A DNA stretch of 64,000 nucleotides from Mangrovibacter plantisponsor (GCF_003182475.1 NZ_QGTS01000009.1:186001-250000); one strand, 5' to 3'; positions 24,630 through 34,181 are shown, numbered from the stretch's first letter. The notes: a model not told the origin generated them from the sequence alone. Numbers and translations: made by a program.

Positions 24630-24704
24630 GTCTGTGTAATAGGGAATATCGGGCCTAAAATGATGTTGGATACGTGACGAACTGATGCCAGCGGGAGAAC
24701 CAGG

Positions 24705-25640
24705 ATGTTGCAAAGTAACCTTGCGAAAGTCATTAAATATGACGTCAATTTATTAGTCACATTATATTTTTTGCTGAAAACCCGGCAGGTAAGCAAAGCG
24801 GCCACGCAGTTATTTATTGGGCAGTCTGCCGTAAGCCATCAACTGGCTCGCTTAAGGGAAGTATTTGATGACCCGCTGCTGGTGCGTTCTGCCCATGGCA
24901 TGATGATGACGCCGTTCGCTCAACGCCTGTATCCGACGCTGGAAATCATGGTGGCCGACCTGGAAGGGATTTTTGATAAAAACCAGCCCAATACCGAGCC
25001 ACAGCCAATGAAAGAGACTTACCGGATTTGTGTGCCGGATGATGTCTATATCGATGAAGTCTCGTTACTGTTTTATGATTTTGCCCATAAAGAAGGCCTG
25101 GAAGGCAAGGTTACTTTTGAAGTCTTCACGCGTTATGACCAGTGTATTCAGGATCTCAACGACGGAAAAATTGATTTCTTCTTTGGGCAGTGCAATAGCT
25201 TATCCAATAATGTTTGTGTGAGTGAACTGGTTGAACTGGAACACTTTTTCACTGTGCGTCGCGGGCACCCGCTGGCCGGGCGGCGCGTGACTTTGCGTGA
25301 TATTGCCCGTTACCCGTGGATTGAGCTGATGTTCCGCGAGCAACTGGACCTGGTGATTCGCCAGTGTTGGGGGGAAACCATTAAACATATGCGTTGCACC
25401 CTGAAAACCTCTTCGGCCAGTGCCGCGCTGGCTCTGATCAATCATTCCGATTCAGTGTGCGTGTTTTCCGGTGATGTCATTGAACGCCGCGGGCTGGAGA
25501 AACTGCGCCTGGCGGAACCTGCCCTGAAAACCACAGCCTTCCTTTACTGGCACAAAGTCGTGGACAACGACGGTTTTCACCGCCATATCCGCGAGGGTTT
25601 GTTACGCCGTTATGTGCGGGAAAGTGTGTTTGTGCAGTGA
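24705..25640 (+). CDS. LysR-family regulator, NodD/LeuO-like branch
   Basis: The 311-residue protein has the LysR helix-turn-helix at about 20-75 (SKAATQLFIGQSAVSHQLARL and DDPLLVRSAHGM), with the DPLLVR signature of the NodD/YidZ/LeuO group. The effector domain follows. The ATG at 24705 is close to AGG and GGGAGAA. It lies 75 bases after the LuxR-type gene on the same strand; they may be cotranscribed. Target unknown. Confidence 0.85.
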   Translation: MLQSNLAKVIKYDVNLLVTLYFLLKTRQVSKAATQLFIGQSAVSHQLARLREVFDDPLLVRSAHGMMMTPFAQRLYPTLEIMVADLEGIFDKNQPNTEPQPMKETYRICVPDDVYIDEVSLLFYDFAHKEGLEGKVTFEVFTRYDQCIQDLNDGKIDFFFGQCNSLSNNVCVSELVELEHFFTVRRGHPLAGRRVTLRDIARYPWIELMFREQLDLVIRQCWGETIKHMRCTLKTSSASAALALINHSDSVCVFSGDVIERRGLEKLRLAEPALKTTAFLYWHKVVDNDGFHRHIREGLLRRYVRESVFVQ

Positions 25641-26753
25641 ATGGTTGTGTGTTCCTGAGACGTATTGCCCGTGTCAGGGCTACACGTCTGCTTTCTTGGG
25701 CCTTATATCAAGCTGACTTGATGTTTCTTCACCATGTTTCTATTTATTCATTGGCTCTGTTGTCAAAATAAAGCACAGACTGCTTGTTAGTGAAATAAAC
25801 ACTTGCAGGAGAGTCATGAGTGACATTAACCCGGATTGGCTGTTGCACTACCAGTTACGTCAGTCTATGTGGTTGTGAGTATTATACATTCAGCGAATAG
25901 AGCATATAGTGCCTCCGTCAGTCATAATGCATTGTCCGGTTATAACTCTCAATATAAGTATTCTGTTATTGCTTCCCCATCTAAATGAAATTAATGATGA
26001 TGTTTTTTCGTTCAGCCGATATTATCGGGCAGGAATCATTTTGCCAGTGTGCCGATGATACGCCACTGTGGTGAAATACGTTTCATCTGCAACTCTGCAG
26101 TTTATCTGAGTGAACTGTCCTGACTCCGGGTGGGCTTTCTTTATGTGTATTTGCTCTGGATAAAGAAACTTCATCAATTTTGTTACTTGTGAGTAAGGAA
26201 CATTACCCTGCAAAAATAGAGTATTACTCAGAGAGCACACCTGCTCATGTGCTTCTGAGGTGATTGACCTTTTTTGGTCGTTTTTGTTCAGATGATAAAA
26301 ACAGTACTACGAGTTAGTGTTTATTGTTTTGTTGTTGTTAAATTATTGTTTAATTATTGGTATTTTTTGTAAAATACCATTTTTGACAGAGTTTTTAATG
26401 ACACTACATTGTTCGAGTGATAATAGCTACGCTACTAATTATAAGTATTTAACTCTGATTTTTATTGTTGTTATGGATTAATCTATATAAAAATAGTTAT
26501 TTATTTGATATTTGTGTTTACCTTTTTGTGTTTTTACGGTGTTATATGCTTACTTTTAGCTTGGCGGCTGGTGTGGAACAAGCTAATAGACAAGTCAGAA
26601 GTATGCATGGAGCATGGATGTGAAACAAATAAAGTAATATTTAACCTTTCTTATTACCACATGCTGCTCTGTTATGTGGTGCAGTGATGCTATACGTGAT
26701 TGGTTTTTCGATGGCCTGTTATTATAAATAGAATGCGTTGGAGTGATGCTATT
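25641..26753. other. Long AT-rich spacer with gene debris
   Basis: About 1.1 kb without a confident gene. A 20-codon frame with a good ribosome-binding site starts at 25816 (MSDINPDWLLHYQ) and ends early, looking like the stump of a lost gene. A minus-strand frame ending at 26022 encodes a plausible peptide tail (YSQVTKLMKFLYPEQIHIKK) but has only a weak GTG start. From 26240 the DNA is very AT-rich, suggesting H-NS-bound accessory DNA next to the microcin locus. Confidence 0.4.
26022..26240 (-). pseudogene. Possible gene remnant, unknown family
   Basis: A 72-codon frame with protein-like composition ends in TAYHRH-type sequence (VAYHRHTGKMIPAR) but lacks a good start signal. I do not recognise it. 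It may be the tail of a truncated gene. Confidence 0.25.
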
Positions 26754-27428
26754 ATGTCTGAGCGTTATAAATTGAATTGTAAAAATAATTTTTTAAGTTT
26801 ATCTCTGGGTGTTGTTCTTGGTAATGTTATCAAGAGCATGAGGTTCTTGCCAGAGCGAAAGGTTAATATATTGGCTATTTATTCAAATGATATAGTATCT
26901 GATATTGATCAGTGGAAGGAAGAACGCATTAACAGCTATGATGTTATCTTATGCAGGGATTTTTATTGTGACATAATTAAGCGTTTTATTCCACGGTTGA
27001 CTGCACGTGTAATTTCTCTTGATAGCACCGTAGAAGTGCTTCAGCATGCTTTGCACCGTGCATTATTATCGGTAAATAAGTTACAGAAAATGTGTGATGC
27101 TAGGGAGAAAACTTATATCCATTTCAGCGATGGAGAAAACACATTTATTAGTGACTATTTGTATTTTGCGACACCTGAACGTATTGCTTCAGTAGGCAAC
27201 TGTACACTGAAATCAGTTTATAACCGCAAGCGTAACCTGATGGAGAGGTTAAGTTGTGGAAGTAACCAGACTCTGTGGCTGACATTAGTTTTTATATTGA
27301 ACTTTATTAATCGGCCAGAAATTGAGAGAACGCTACCAGGTATGGCTAAAACTCTTTCAGTGCCTTTACTCAATTACATATCATACCAGAGAGATTCCTC
27401 GCGCGGGCAGGTGTATGTTTCCTTGTAA
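26754..27428 (+). CDS. Atypical LuxR-type regulator
   Basis: I prefer the ATG at 26754 (MSERYKLNCK), giving 224 residues. The C-terminal third resembles a LuxR helix-turn-helix (ATPERIASVGNCTLKSVYNR then KRNLMERLSCGSNQT). The N-terminal half is a degenerate receiver-like domain. Codon use is AT-rich like the microcin genes next to it, so it was probably acquired with them. It may control the peptide genes that lie convergently 280 bases away. Confidence 0.65.
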   Translation: MSERYKLNCKNNFLSLSLGVVLGNVIKSMRFLPERKVNILAIYSNDIVSDIDQWKEERINSYDVILCRDFYCDIIKRFIPRLTARVISLDSTVEVLQHALHRALLSVNKLQKMCDAREKTYIHFSDGENTFISDYLYFATPERIASVGNCTLKSVYNRKRNLMERLSCGSNQTLWLTLVFILNFINRPEIERTLPGMAKTLSVPLLNYISYQRDSSRGQVYVSL

Positions 27429-27640
27429 TGCCTTTTATAGAGGTGATGTGTTAATGAGTATCGCCTCGTAAATTACTGCGCCAGTTCGCACTAATAGAAC
27501 CAGCAGATTGTTTGAGTATAAGTGACTTGAGGTTGATGGCTTTCTGAAGTTGAAAAAGGGGTTTTTATTTTAGAAGGCTATTTGTCTGAATAATAAATGA
27601 AGCAAGAGAAAGTAATAGTTTAACATGAATGCTAATATTA

Positions 27641-27672
27641 AACCCTCTGTCCATTTGAGTGTACAGAGGGTT
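27641..27672 (-). terminator. Terminator after glycine-zipper peptide A gene
   Basis: Perfect stem AACCCTCTGT / ACAGAGGGTT with a 12-base loop, 39 bases beyond the stop codon, followed on the minus strand by TTTAATATT. Confidence 0.65.
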
Positions 27673-27710
27673 GGCATTGAATTAATCATTACAGCTTACA
27701 GCTTACAGGT

Positions 27711-28058
27711 TCAGAGGTGAACCGTATTATTGGTGGATGTTCCCGGGTAGAAACTTCCGCTAATAACATTTTTGTAGAAATTAACGCTGATGTTTTCTAC
27801 TTCGTCACTATGATCCCAGCCATAGGCAAAACCATAGATACTCCCGGTGACTAAACCAATGGCACCACCAGCGCACATACCTACACATTGCCCAATAGAG
27901 CCTATACCCAGCAGGCCACCACCATCACCACCGTGAACACCACCAATGATAGCACCACCACCGGTAGAGGCCACACCAGCCAGCAGGCCTGAATAGATGG
28001 CAGAGCTAAAACCCGCACCAGCGACCAGTGTTAACTCATGATCTTTTAATTCATACAT
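27711..28058 (-). CDS. Glycine-zipper microcin-like peptide A
   Basis: The 115-residue product starts with a 15-residue leader (MYELKDHELTLVAGA) of the class II microcin type, with Gly-Ala at the predicted C39 cleavage site. The 100-residue core is dense in GxxxG-like repeats (GGGAIIGGVHGGDGGG, CVGMCAGGAIGLV), the pattern of membrane-active glycine-zipper bacteriocins such as CdzC/CdzD of Caulobacter and colicin-V-class microcins. The end reads SGSFYPGTSTNN plus a few residues. It contains two cysteines absent from peptide B. It shares leader, core layout and tail with the neighbour, so they arose by duplication and may act as a two-peptide toxin. Confidence 0.8.
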   Translation of the reverse strand: MYELKDHELTLVAGAGFSSAIYSGLLAGVASTGGGAIIGGVHGGDGGGLLGIGSIGQCVGMCAGGAIGLVTGSIYGFAYGWDHSDEVENISVNFYKNVISGSFYPGTSTNNTVHL

Positions 28059-28140
28059 ATGATTCTTCCCTGATTTGAACTGAAGAATATATGCTTTGAT
28101 GAGCCCTGGTAAAATAAAGTATGCAGCCTGTTACCAAGAA

Positions 28141-28176
28141 AAAAGCCTCCACTCAGCAGGGAGAGTGAAGGCTTTT
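28141..28176 (-). terminator. Terminator after glycine-zipper peptide B gene
   Basis: Arms AAAAGCCTTCACTC / GAGTGGAGGCTTTT on the minus strand with an 8-base loop, one G-T wobble, followed by T. It separates the two peptide genes. Confidence 0.8.
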
Positions 28177-28195
28177 ATTTGATCAACTAAATAAC

Positions 28196-28537
28196 TTAGA
28201 TAGAGTTATTAGTTGAAGTACCCGGGTAGAAGCTACCATTGATTACGCTGTTCCAGAAACTGCTTGTAATGCTTTCTACTTCCTGACCATGGTTGTAACC
28301 ATATGCAGTACCCCAAATACCCATAGTTACAAGACCAATGCACCCACCAGCAATCATCCCAACGCCCTGGCCGATGGAACCGACACCCAGCAGGCCGCCA
28401 CCGTCACCACCGTGGACACCACCGATAATTGCCCCACCAGTAAATCCGGCAGCTGCCCCAAGCACACCTGAATACACTGCACTTCCTAAATCGGCACCTG
28501 CTACTTCATTTACTTCATTAATTGTTAATTCACGCAT
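28196..28537 (-). CDS. Glycine-zipper microcin-like peptide B
   Basis: The 113-residue product begins MRELTINEVNEVAGA, close to the microcin V leader pattern (MR-L-NE-V-G-G/A), followed by a 98-residue glycine-rich core (TGGAIIGGVHGGDGGGLLG, QGVGMIAGG) and the tail SGSFYPGTSTNN. The ATG at 28537 has an AGGAA ribosome-binding site. It is upstream of peptide A and separated from it by a terminator, so each may have its own promoter. Roles are as for peptide A. No cysteine is present. Confidence 0.82.
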   Translation of the reverse strand: MRELTINEVNEVAGADLGSAVYSGVLGAAAGFTGGAIIGGVHGGDGGGLLGVGSIGQGVGMIAGGCIGLVTMGIWGTAYGYNHGQEVESITSSFWNSVINGSFYPGTSTNNSI

Positions 28538-28559
28538 TGTGTAGTTTCCTGACTATTTA

Positions 28560-28575
28560 ATGAGAATCATCTCAT
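28560..28575. promoter_or_regulatory. Dyad upstream of peptide B gene, possibly Fur-like
   Basis: Perfect inverted repeat ATGAGA-ATCA-TCTCAT lies 23 bases before the start codon of peptide B. Half of it resembles a Fur box (TGAtAATcAT). Class II microcins are often iron-regulated, so Fur control is plausible but unproven. Confidence 0.35.
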
Positions 28576-28739
28576 GTTTATTTGTTGATTATTGTCTTAC
28601 TGTGTTGTAAGAACAAGTTAATTATTATTCATGGCCAATCATTTTTCTATAGAAAGAAATATGAAAAAATAGAAGTAATAATCTTATAAAGTTACACTGC
28701 TCAAAAAATAACTTCCGACTATTAAAAATAGTAGCTATT

Positions 28740-30890
28740 CTATTTTTCTACTGCTGGATTTGCTCCAGAAAATAAGGTGGATTTCTCTACTTCATTTATT
28801 TTTCCATTAGCAACCACAAAAATTCTGTCTGCACTCATTATCGTTTCCGGGCGGTGGGCAATAATAATACGCGTAATGTCCATCTGGCGTATTGCATCAT
28901 TAATTGCTTTTTCCCGGTAAACATCTAAATGGCTGGTTGCTTCATCCAGCAAGAGAAGGGCGGGTTGTTTATATAAAGCTCTGGCCAGGAACAACCGCTG
29001 GATCTGGCCACCAGACAAGGCTGAGCCCATATCGCCAACCAGGCTGTTATATCCCATAGGCATGGCGACAATGTCGTCATGTACTTGTGCCAGTTTCGCT
29101 GCTTCCTCAACACGCGCCATATCGAAGTCAGCATCAAAGAAGCAGATATTGTCGAGTATCGAACCAGCGAATAACTGGTCGTCCTGCATAACGCTGCCGG
29201 TATGCTGGCGTACCCATGTCATGCCCAGGCGGGTATTTTCAACGTTATCAATAAAGATTGAGCCTTCTTCTGCGCGTAGCAGGCCCAGTAATAACCGTGC
29301 CAGTGTGGTTTTACCCTGCCCGGAAGGGCCCACAATGGCGATAGACTCACCGGCCTGTATTTGGAGGCTGGCATTACGCAAAATCCATGGTTCTGCAGGG
29401 GAGTAGCGAAACGAGAGATTATTAACAGACACCGGAATAGCGTGGCTTGCTTGTGGGTGATTACTGATATTCTCCATATCCGTTTCGCGTTCAGTAAGCA
29501 CGATGTCGGACAAACGCTCACCATGCAGGCGTAACATACGGAATTCAATGAATGCGTCGATGAGGCCTGAAGCACGGCTAATGAACTGGTCAGAAAACGA
29601 AATAAATGACATCAGCATCCCGCTGGTAAAGTTCCCGTCCATCACCTCCAGAGCCGCCAGCCAGATAAGTACTATGCGGCCAACTCCTGATAAAATGCCC
29701 TGCACGCTGGAGAAAAGTATTGATAATCGCTGAATACGAATGCCGTTGTTTGTCGCTTCTACCAGTTCGTTGGTATAAGTGGCAACACGCATATTTTGCC
29801 GGTTATTGAGCATTATTGCCTGAGAACCCCGAATAGATTCAATCAACTGGCTTTGTACGTCGGCATTGGCAATCATCTGGTCTTCGTTCGCCTGGCGAAA
29901 AGGGCGAAAGGCAACCAGGCGCACAGTACTGTAGGCGAGGAAAAGCCCGCAGACGATAATTGCCAAATGAGCGTTGTAAATCACGATAATCGCAAAAGTA
30001 GCTACAGACATGACGCCATCAAAGACGGATGCAATAAAACGCGTGGTCAGGGTGCTCTGAATATTGTTGATTGACCCAAAGCGAGAGACGATGTCGCCCA
30101 TATGGCGGTCTTCGAACCAGAACTGAGGAAGATTAAGCAGGTGGGCGCAAATATTACTCGACCACTGTACGCTGAGCATGCTGGAAAACCAGGTGGTTAC
30201 CCATGTTCGCAGGGCAGTGATGCCATTTTGCAGTAATACAGAGATAATAAATGCACACCCCAGTAACGTCAGCAAATCATAGTCGGCTGAGACGAGTACC
30301 TGGTCCAGCACCCACTGCATATAGAATGGGGTAATAATACCGAAAATCTCCAGTGCAAGTGTCAACACCATCAACTGAATAAACGCGGCTTTGACGCCGG
30401 TTACGTTACCAATCAGTCTTAGCATGGAGAGTGAAACTTTCTCTTCTTTCTTCTCAAAGTTAGCTTTCGGGACTAACTCCAGAGCGATACCAGTGAAGTA
30501 ACTGGACACTTCTTTCATACGAACGATGCGTTTCCCACGAGCAGGGTCGTGGATAACTGCCTTATCGCCATTGACCTCTGCCAGTACCACATAATGTTTC
30601 ATGTCCCAGTGCAAAATGGCGGGTAACCGGAGCTGTGAAAGCTCTTCAACTTCAAGGCGTAGTGCCCGGCAAACCATATTTAAATGGCTCCCAAGGTTAA
30701 TGACATCTGTCAGTGTGCTGCCTTTCAGTGAGGTCGCGTACTTTTTGCGCAGTGTTAACATATCCATTTTGTTGCCGTAATAACCGGCAACCATGCCAAT
30801 ACAGGCCAGGCCACATTCTGCTGCCTGAGTCTGGCGCAATAGTGGGAGCGTATTACGCCCGGAGAAACGTAGTTTATTAATAAAATCCAT
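28740..30890 (-). CDS. CvaB-like ABC exporter with C39 peptidase
   Basis: The ATG at 30890 (MDFINKLRFS, ribosome-binding site GGAAA) gives 716 residues. The C39 domain is complete: Gln20, Cys26 (AAECGLACIGMV), His99 (WDMKHYVVL) and Asp115 (IHDPARGK). Six membrane helices and an ATPase with GPSGQGKTT, LSGGQIQR and LLLLDEAT follow. This is the CvaB/MchF type that cuts and exports class II microcins. It lies 14 bases after the adaptor gene and upstream of the two peptide genes, all minus strand. Confidence 0.92.
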   Translation of the reverse strand: MDFINKLRFSGRNTLPLLRQTQAAECGLACIGMVAGYYGNKMDMLTLRKKYATSLKGSTLTDVINLGSHLNMVCRALRLEVEELSQLRLPAILHWDMKHYVVLAEVNGDKAVIHDPARGKRIVRMKEVSSYFTGIALELVPKANFEKKEEKVSLSMLRLIGNVTGVKAAFIQLMVLTLALEIFGIITPFYMQWVLDQVLVSADYDLLTLLGCAFIISVLLQNGITALRTWVTTWFSSMLSVQWSSNICAHLLNLPQFWFEDRHMGDIVSRFGSINNIQSTLTTRFIASVFDGVMSVATFAIIVIYNAHLAIIVCGLFLAYSTVRLVAFRPFRQANEDQMIANADVQSQLIESIRGSQAIMLNNRQNMRVATYTNELVEATNNGIRIQRLSILFSSVQGILSGVGRIVLIWLAALEVMDGNFTSGMLMSFISFSDQFISRASGLIDAFIEFRMLRLHGERLSDIVLTERETDMENISNHPQASHAIPVSVNNLSFRYSPAEPWILRNASLQIQAGESIAIVGPSGQGKTTLARLLLGLLRAEEGSIFIDNVENTRLGMTWVRQHTGSVMQDDQLFAGSILDNICFFDADFDMARVEEAAKLAQVHDDIVAMPMGYNSLVGDMGSALSGGQIQRLFLARALYKQPALLLLDEATSHLDVYREKAINDAIRQMDITRIIIAHRPETIMSADRIFVVANGKINEVEKSTLFSGANPAVEK

Positions 30891-30904
30891 GGTGATTTCC
30901 GTAT

Positions 30905-32158
30905 TCAGAAGCGTTTGCCAAGAGCGTAAAGTGGTTCCAGAACCCATTGGTAGAGGCGGCGCTTATCAACGATAAAGTCTGCATCGAGAGCGCTTCCCGG
31001 GTGAAGCCGGTAATCATCGCCATAAGCATTGATAGACTGTTTATCAAGAGCAATCTTGACCTGATAAAATTGCTCCTGGGCCTGATTGTCTCCGGTAACT
31101 GAGGCAACATCTTTGGGTGTCAGGGCCGTTTCTGATACTTCAATTACCCGGCCGTATTGCTGGCCAAACTTCTGATACGGGAAAGATTCGTAGCGCAAAA
31201 CAACTCTTTGCCCGGTTTTAATGAAACCCACTGCACGGCTACTGAGCATCACACGAGCCTGAAGCTTGCCTTTGCTGGGAAGAAGTGAAGCCAGTGTCTG
31301 GCCTGCCGTTACCATTTGCCCTTTTTTTACCAGCACAGAGCCGACCACCGAATCGGCTGGCGCGGTAAGAAGGGTTGCCCGACGGGATTCGTTTTCCAGT
31401 AACGACTGTGCGACATCCGCCAGTTTTTGTGAGATATCGTTTTTCTGCTTCAGGTAGTTAATGGGCTGCTCGATTTTTTGCTGTTCCAGCTCTGCCAGTT
31501 GCTGTCTTAACTCCAGCAACTGCCGGCTGACGTCCTGCATACGCACAACAGACTCCAGGCGAGTAGAGTCTTGTTGCTCAATTTGAGAATTCGAGGCATA
31601 ACCTTCCCGGCGTAATGCCTGGAGTTTGTTGAGCTTCTGTTGTTCTATACCTGTCTGTGTTCTTCGCTGCCTGTGGATTAACTGCAACTGTGCAACCTGC
31701 TCTTTAAGCAGGGCAATACGGTCACTGAGCCCTTGCAAGGTAGAGATATTTAGCGCATCAAGGTTATTGAGTTCATCTTTGAGTACTTGTTGTTGTGCAT
31801 GCAGTTGGTGGGAGATCTCTTCCCGGGTTTTCCCCAGTGAAGTCGATACTTCAGAAGAAACAGAGGCTACGTTATCACCTTGCCTAATCTGCTGACCTTC
31901 TTTGACCAAAAGCTCTGTTACTGTACCGCCATTGGTGGCAACAATATCCATCACACCATTTTGTGGTACTAGTGTTCCTTTGGCACTCTCGCGTTTTGTA
32001 TAAGAACCAAAAGTGAGTAATGAAACCAGCGCTATGGCGATAACACCGACAAAAGTGATTACCAGCCAGCGCCATGGCGGAGTGTAAAGAACGACGGAGC
32101 CAATAGATTTTGCGCGGTTGTTATCTATCGCTTGTTGGCGAAAAAGTTGTTCTGACAT
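30905..32158 (-). CDS. CvaA/HlyD-like membrane fusion protein
   Basis: This 417-residue protein has one membrane anchor (about residues 30-50), a long coiled coil (about 110-255) and a split lipoyl domain (GTLVPQNGVMDIVA and APADSVVGSVLVKKGQMV). It is the adaptor of type I secretion systems for microcins. It sits between the TolC-like and CvaB-like genes. Confidence 0.9.
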   Translation of the reverse strand: MSEQLFRQQAIDNNRAKSIGSVVLYTPPWRWLVITFVGVIAIALVSLLTFGSYTKRESAKGTLVPQNGVMDIVATNGGTVTELLVKEGQQIRQGDNVASVSSEVSTSLGKTREEISHQLHAQQQVLKDELNNLDALNISTLQGLSDRIALLKEQVAQLQLIHRQRRTQTGIEQQKLNKLQALRREGYASNSQIEQQDSTRLESVVRMQDVSRQLLELRQQLAELEQQKIEQPINYLKQKNDISQKLADVAQSLLENESRRATLLTAPADSVVGSVLVKKGQMVTAGQTLASLLPSKGKLQARVMLSSRAVGFIKTGQRVVLRYESFPYQKFGQQYGRVIEVSETALTPKDVASVTGDNQAQEQFYQVKIALDKQSINAYGDDYRLHPGSALDADFIVDKRRLYQWVLEPLYALGKRF

Positions 32159-32175
32159 AGTGAATCAGTTCCTGA

Positions 32176-33498
32176 CTAGCGGGAGGTGCATTGGTAGTTA
32201 TGCAGGGAAGAGAGACTCAGTTCACCAAGCGTGCTGTCCAGCTCGGTTTGTGCCTGTATTAGGGAAAACTGTGCATCTGACTTTTCATTCAGCGCGGCGG
32301 CATATTCATTAAGCGCATCCAGCTCATCAATCAGGGTGCGCATACCAATCTCTTTGCCGTAGCGCGTTGAATCAAGGCGTGCTTTGGTTGAATCAACCAA
32401 GCGTGAACTGGCTGCCAGACGCGTCATTCCGCTGGACCGTGCATTTAATGCAGTGTTCAGATCCTGGGTGGCACGTAATTGAGCCAGTGCCAGTAAATCT
32501 TTGGACTGGGAATGACGCTTTGCCGCCTCTATACTCTGAGATAAAGCATTTCCTCCGGAAAAAAGCGGAATCGACACATTCAGTGATATGGAGGTATTCC
32601 GGGTTTTACTGGTGGTACCGAATAGCTCATCAAGCGCATTGCTGTCTTCAGCCCTGCTCCAGTTTGTTCCGTACCCCGCCTGTAGCCGGACAACGGGTAA
32701 GTGTCCTCCGGTGGCTGAAAGAACATCAGCTTCACTTTGGCGCACGCTAAACCAGGCATTGCGGATATCGAGATTATGATTTAATACCGTAGAAAGCAGC
32801 TGTGCTTTGGTGCCAGGTACCTTTCCTGGAATACAAGACAGGGTGCTTCCTTCGATTTCATCTGCACTGCGCCCTGACTGGCCATAAAAGACGGTTGCCG
32901 CGTCATCGAGATCGCTTTGTGCATTGACAATATCCGCCTGGGCCTTATCCAGGCTTGCTTGTGCATCCGCAACATCCAGACGGGTGGCATCTCCCATTCC
33001 CAGTTGGGCTTTTGCCTGGTTAAGTTTTTGCTGATACAACTGCACTATCTGTCTTTTATTATTAAGCAGAGCCCGGCGATGGATTACCTGAAAGTAACTG
33101 ATAACGGTATCTTTAATTAACTTCTGTTGTGCCTGCAAAAGTTGAACATCAGCCTGCTCAGCGATTGCATCGCCTTTTTTCCAGGCGGCGAATTTAGACA
33201 TATCAAACAGGGACTGATTCAAATCAACACTGGCATTATGCCGGGTAACTCCTGCCGCATAAGAAGCATTAGGCTGGTCGGTTTGAGACCAGGAACCATT
33301 AAGTGAAATATCTGGTAATAAACCAGCGAACCCTTGGTTTCTTTTCTGTTGGTCGGCATCATGCTGATTTCGTGCTGCACTCATTTCAGGATTAAATGTA
33401 TTTGCTGCGAGAACGGCCTCTTCCAGAGAGATTGCATAACTATGCGTGCAGGGGAATACATACGCCAGCACGCATAGATAAAATTTTCTGATTTTCAT
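32176..33498 (-). CDS. TolC-like outer membrane protein
   Basis: The 440-residue protein has a signal peptide (MKIRKFYLCVLAYVFPCTHSY), two coiled-coil repeat halves and TolC-family landmarks such as SLEEAVLAANTFNPEM and LDALNEYAAALNEKSDAQ. It is a dedicated outer-membrane duct, whereas many colicin-V-type systems borrow the host TolC. It is the first of the three export genes. Confidence 0.88.
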   Translation of the reverse strand: MKIRKFYLCVLAYVFPCTHSYAISLEEAVLAANTFNPEMSAARNQHDADQQKRNQGFAGLLPDISLNGSWSQTDQPNASYAAGVTRHNASVDLNQSLFDMSKFAAWKKGDAIAEQADVQLLQAQQKLIKDTVISYFQVIHRRALLNNKRQIVQLYQQKLNQAKAQLGMGDATRLDVADAQASLDKAQADIVNAQSDLDDAATVFYGQSGRSADEIEGSTLSCIPGKVPGTKAQLLSTVLNHNLDIRNAWFSVRQSEADVLSATGGHLPVVRLQAGYGTNWSRAEDSNALDELFGTTSKTRNTSISLNVSIPLFSGGNALSQSIEAAKRHSQSKDLLALAQLRATQDLNTALNARSSGMTRLAASSRLVDSTKARLDSTRYGKEIGMRTLIDELDALNEYAAALNEKSDAQFSLIQAQTELDSTLGELSLSSLHNYQCTSR

Positions 33499-33515
33499 AG
33501 AATAAATTTTATTTT

Positions 33516-34181
33516 TTAGATAATGCTATTGATATATACATACTTCATGAGTTCACTGTTGTTTTTGAGATTCAGTTTTTTCATGGCGCTTGTTTTTTGT
33601 GTGGCAATTGTACTAATTGCCCGAGAACGTTGTTCAGCGATTTCGACCAGCGAGTATCCTTCGGAGAAAAGTTTTATTACTTCCCATTCGTTTTTAGACA
33701 GCTTCTCTTTTTGCTGAGTGTTGTCTGTATTTTTAGTCAGCTCAAGAATAGATTCTGAAATATATTTGCTGTGTTTTAAGGGGTTGAATACATGCTCGAG
33801 AGCCTGTTTCAACTCATAGGAGTCATCAGTCATGCTGATAATGATATCGACATTTAATTTTTTAATTTTATCAATAACATGAAGTTCAGCATCCTGAAGC
33901 ATCAGCACGATCTTACTGCTCTGGTCAAGGCGATATTTATCAGTAGCTAACTGGCTCGCCTGCAGGTGATTCATCATGCTAAACCAACTGGATAAATCTG
34001 TGAATATTACATCAATATGGTCAACCTCCATAATCTTCAGCAAGATGTTATGGTTTTTGAAAGTCATAATATTAATGCTGGCTTCCGGGTGTGATTTTTG
34101 AATATAGTCATATAAAAATTCATTAAACACATTAAACTTGTATAGTAATGCTATGTTAATATTTTTTTTGTTCTGTTCCAT
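33516..34181 (-). CDS. LuxR-type regulator of the microcin export operon (inferred)
   Basis: The ATG at 34181 (MEQNKKNINIALLYK) follows AAGGA and gives 221 residues. The C-terminal LuxR helix-turn-helix is LSKNEWEVIKLFSEGYSLVE then IAEQRSRAISTIATQKTSAM, and the N-terminal part is receiver-like. It is 17 bases upstream of the TolC-like gene on the same strand, so it is probably cotranscribed with and controls the export genes. Confidence 0.78.
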   Translation of the reverse strand: MEQNKKNINIALLYKFNVFNEFLYDYIQKSHPEASINIMTFKNHNILLKIMEVDHIDVIFTDLSSWFSMMNHLQASQLATDKYRLDQSSKIVLMLQDAELHVIDKIKKLNVDIIISMTDDSYELKQALEHVFNPLKHSKYISESILELTKNTDNTQQKEKLSKNEWEVIKLFSEGYSLVEIAEQRSRAISTIATQKTSAMKKLNLKNNSELMKYVYINSII

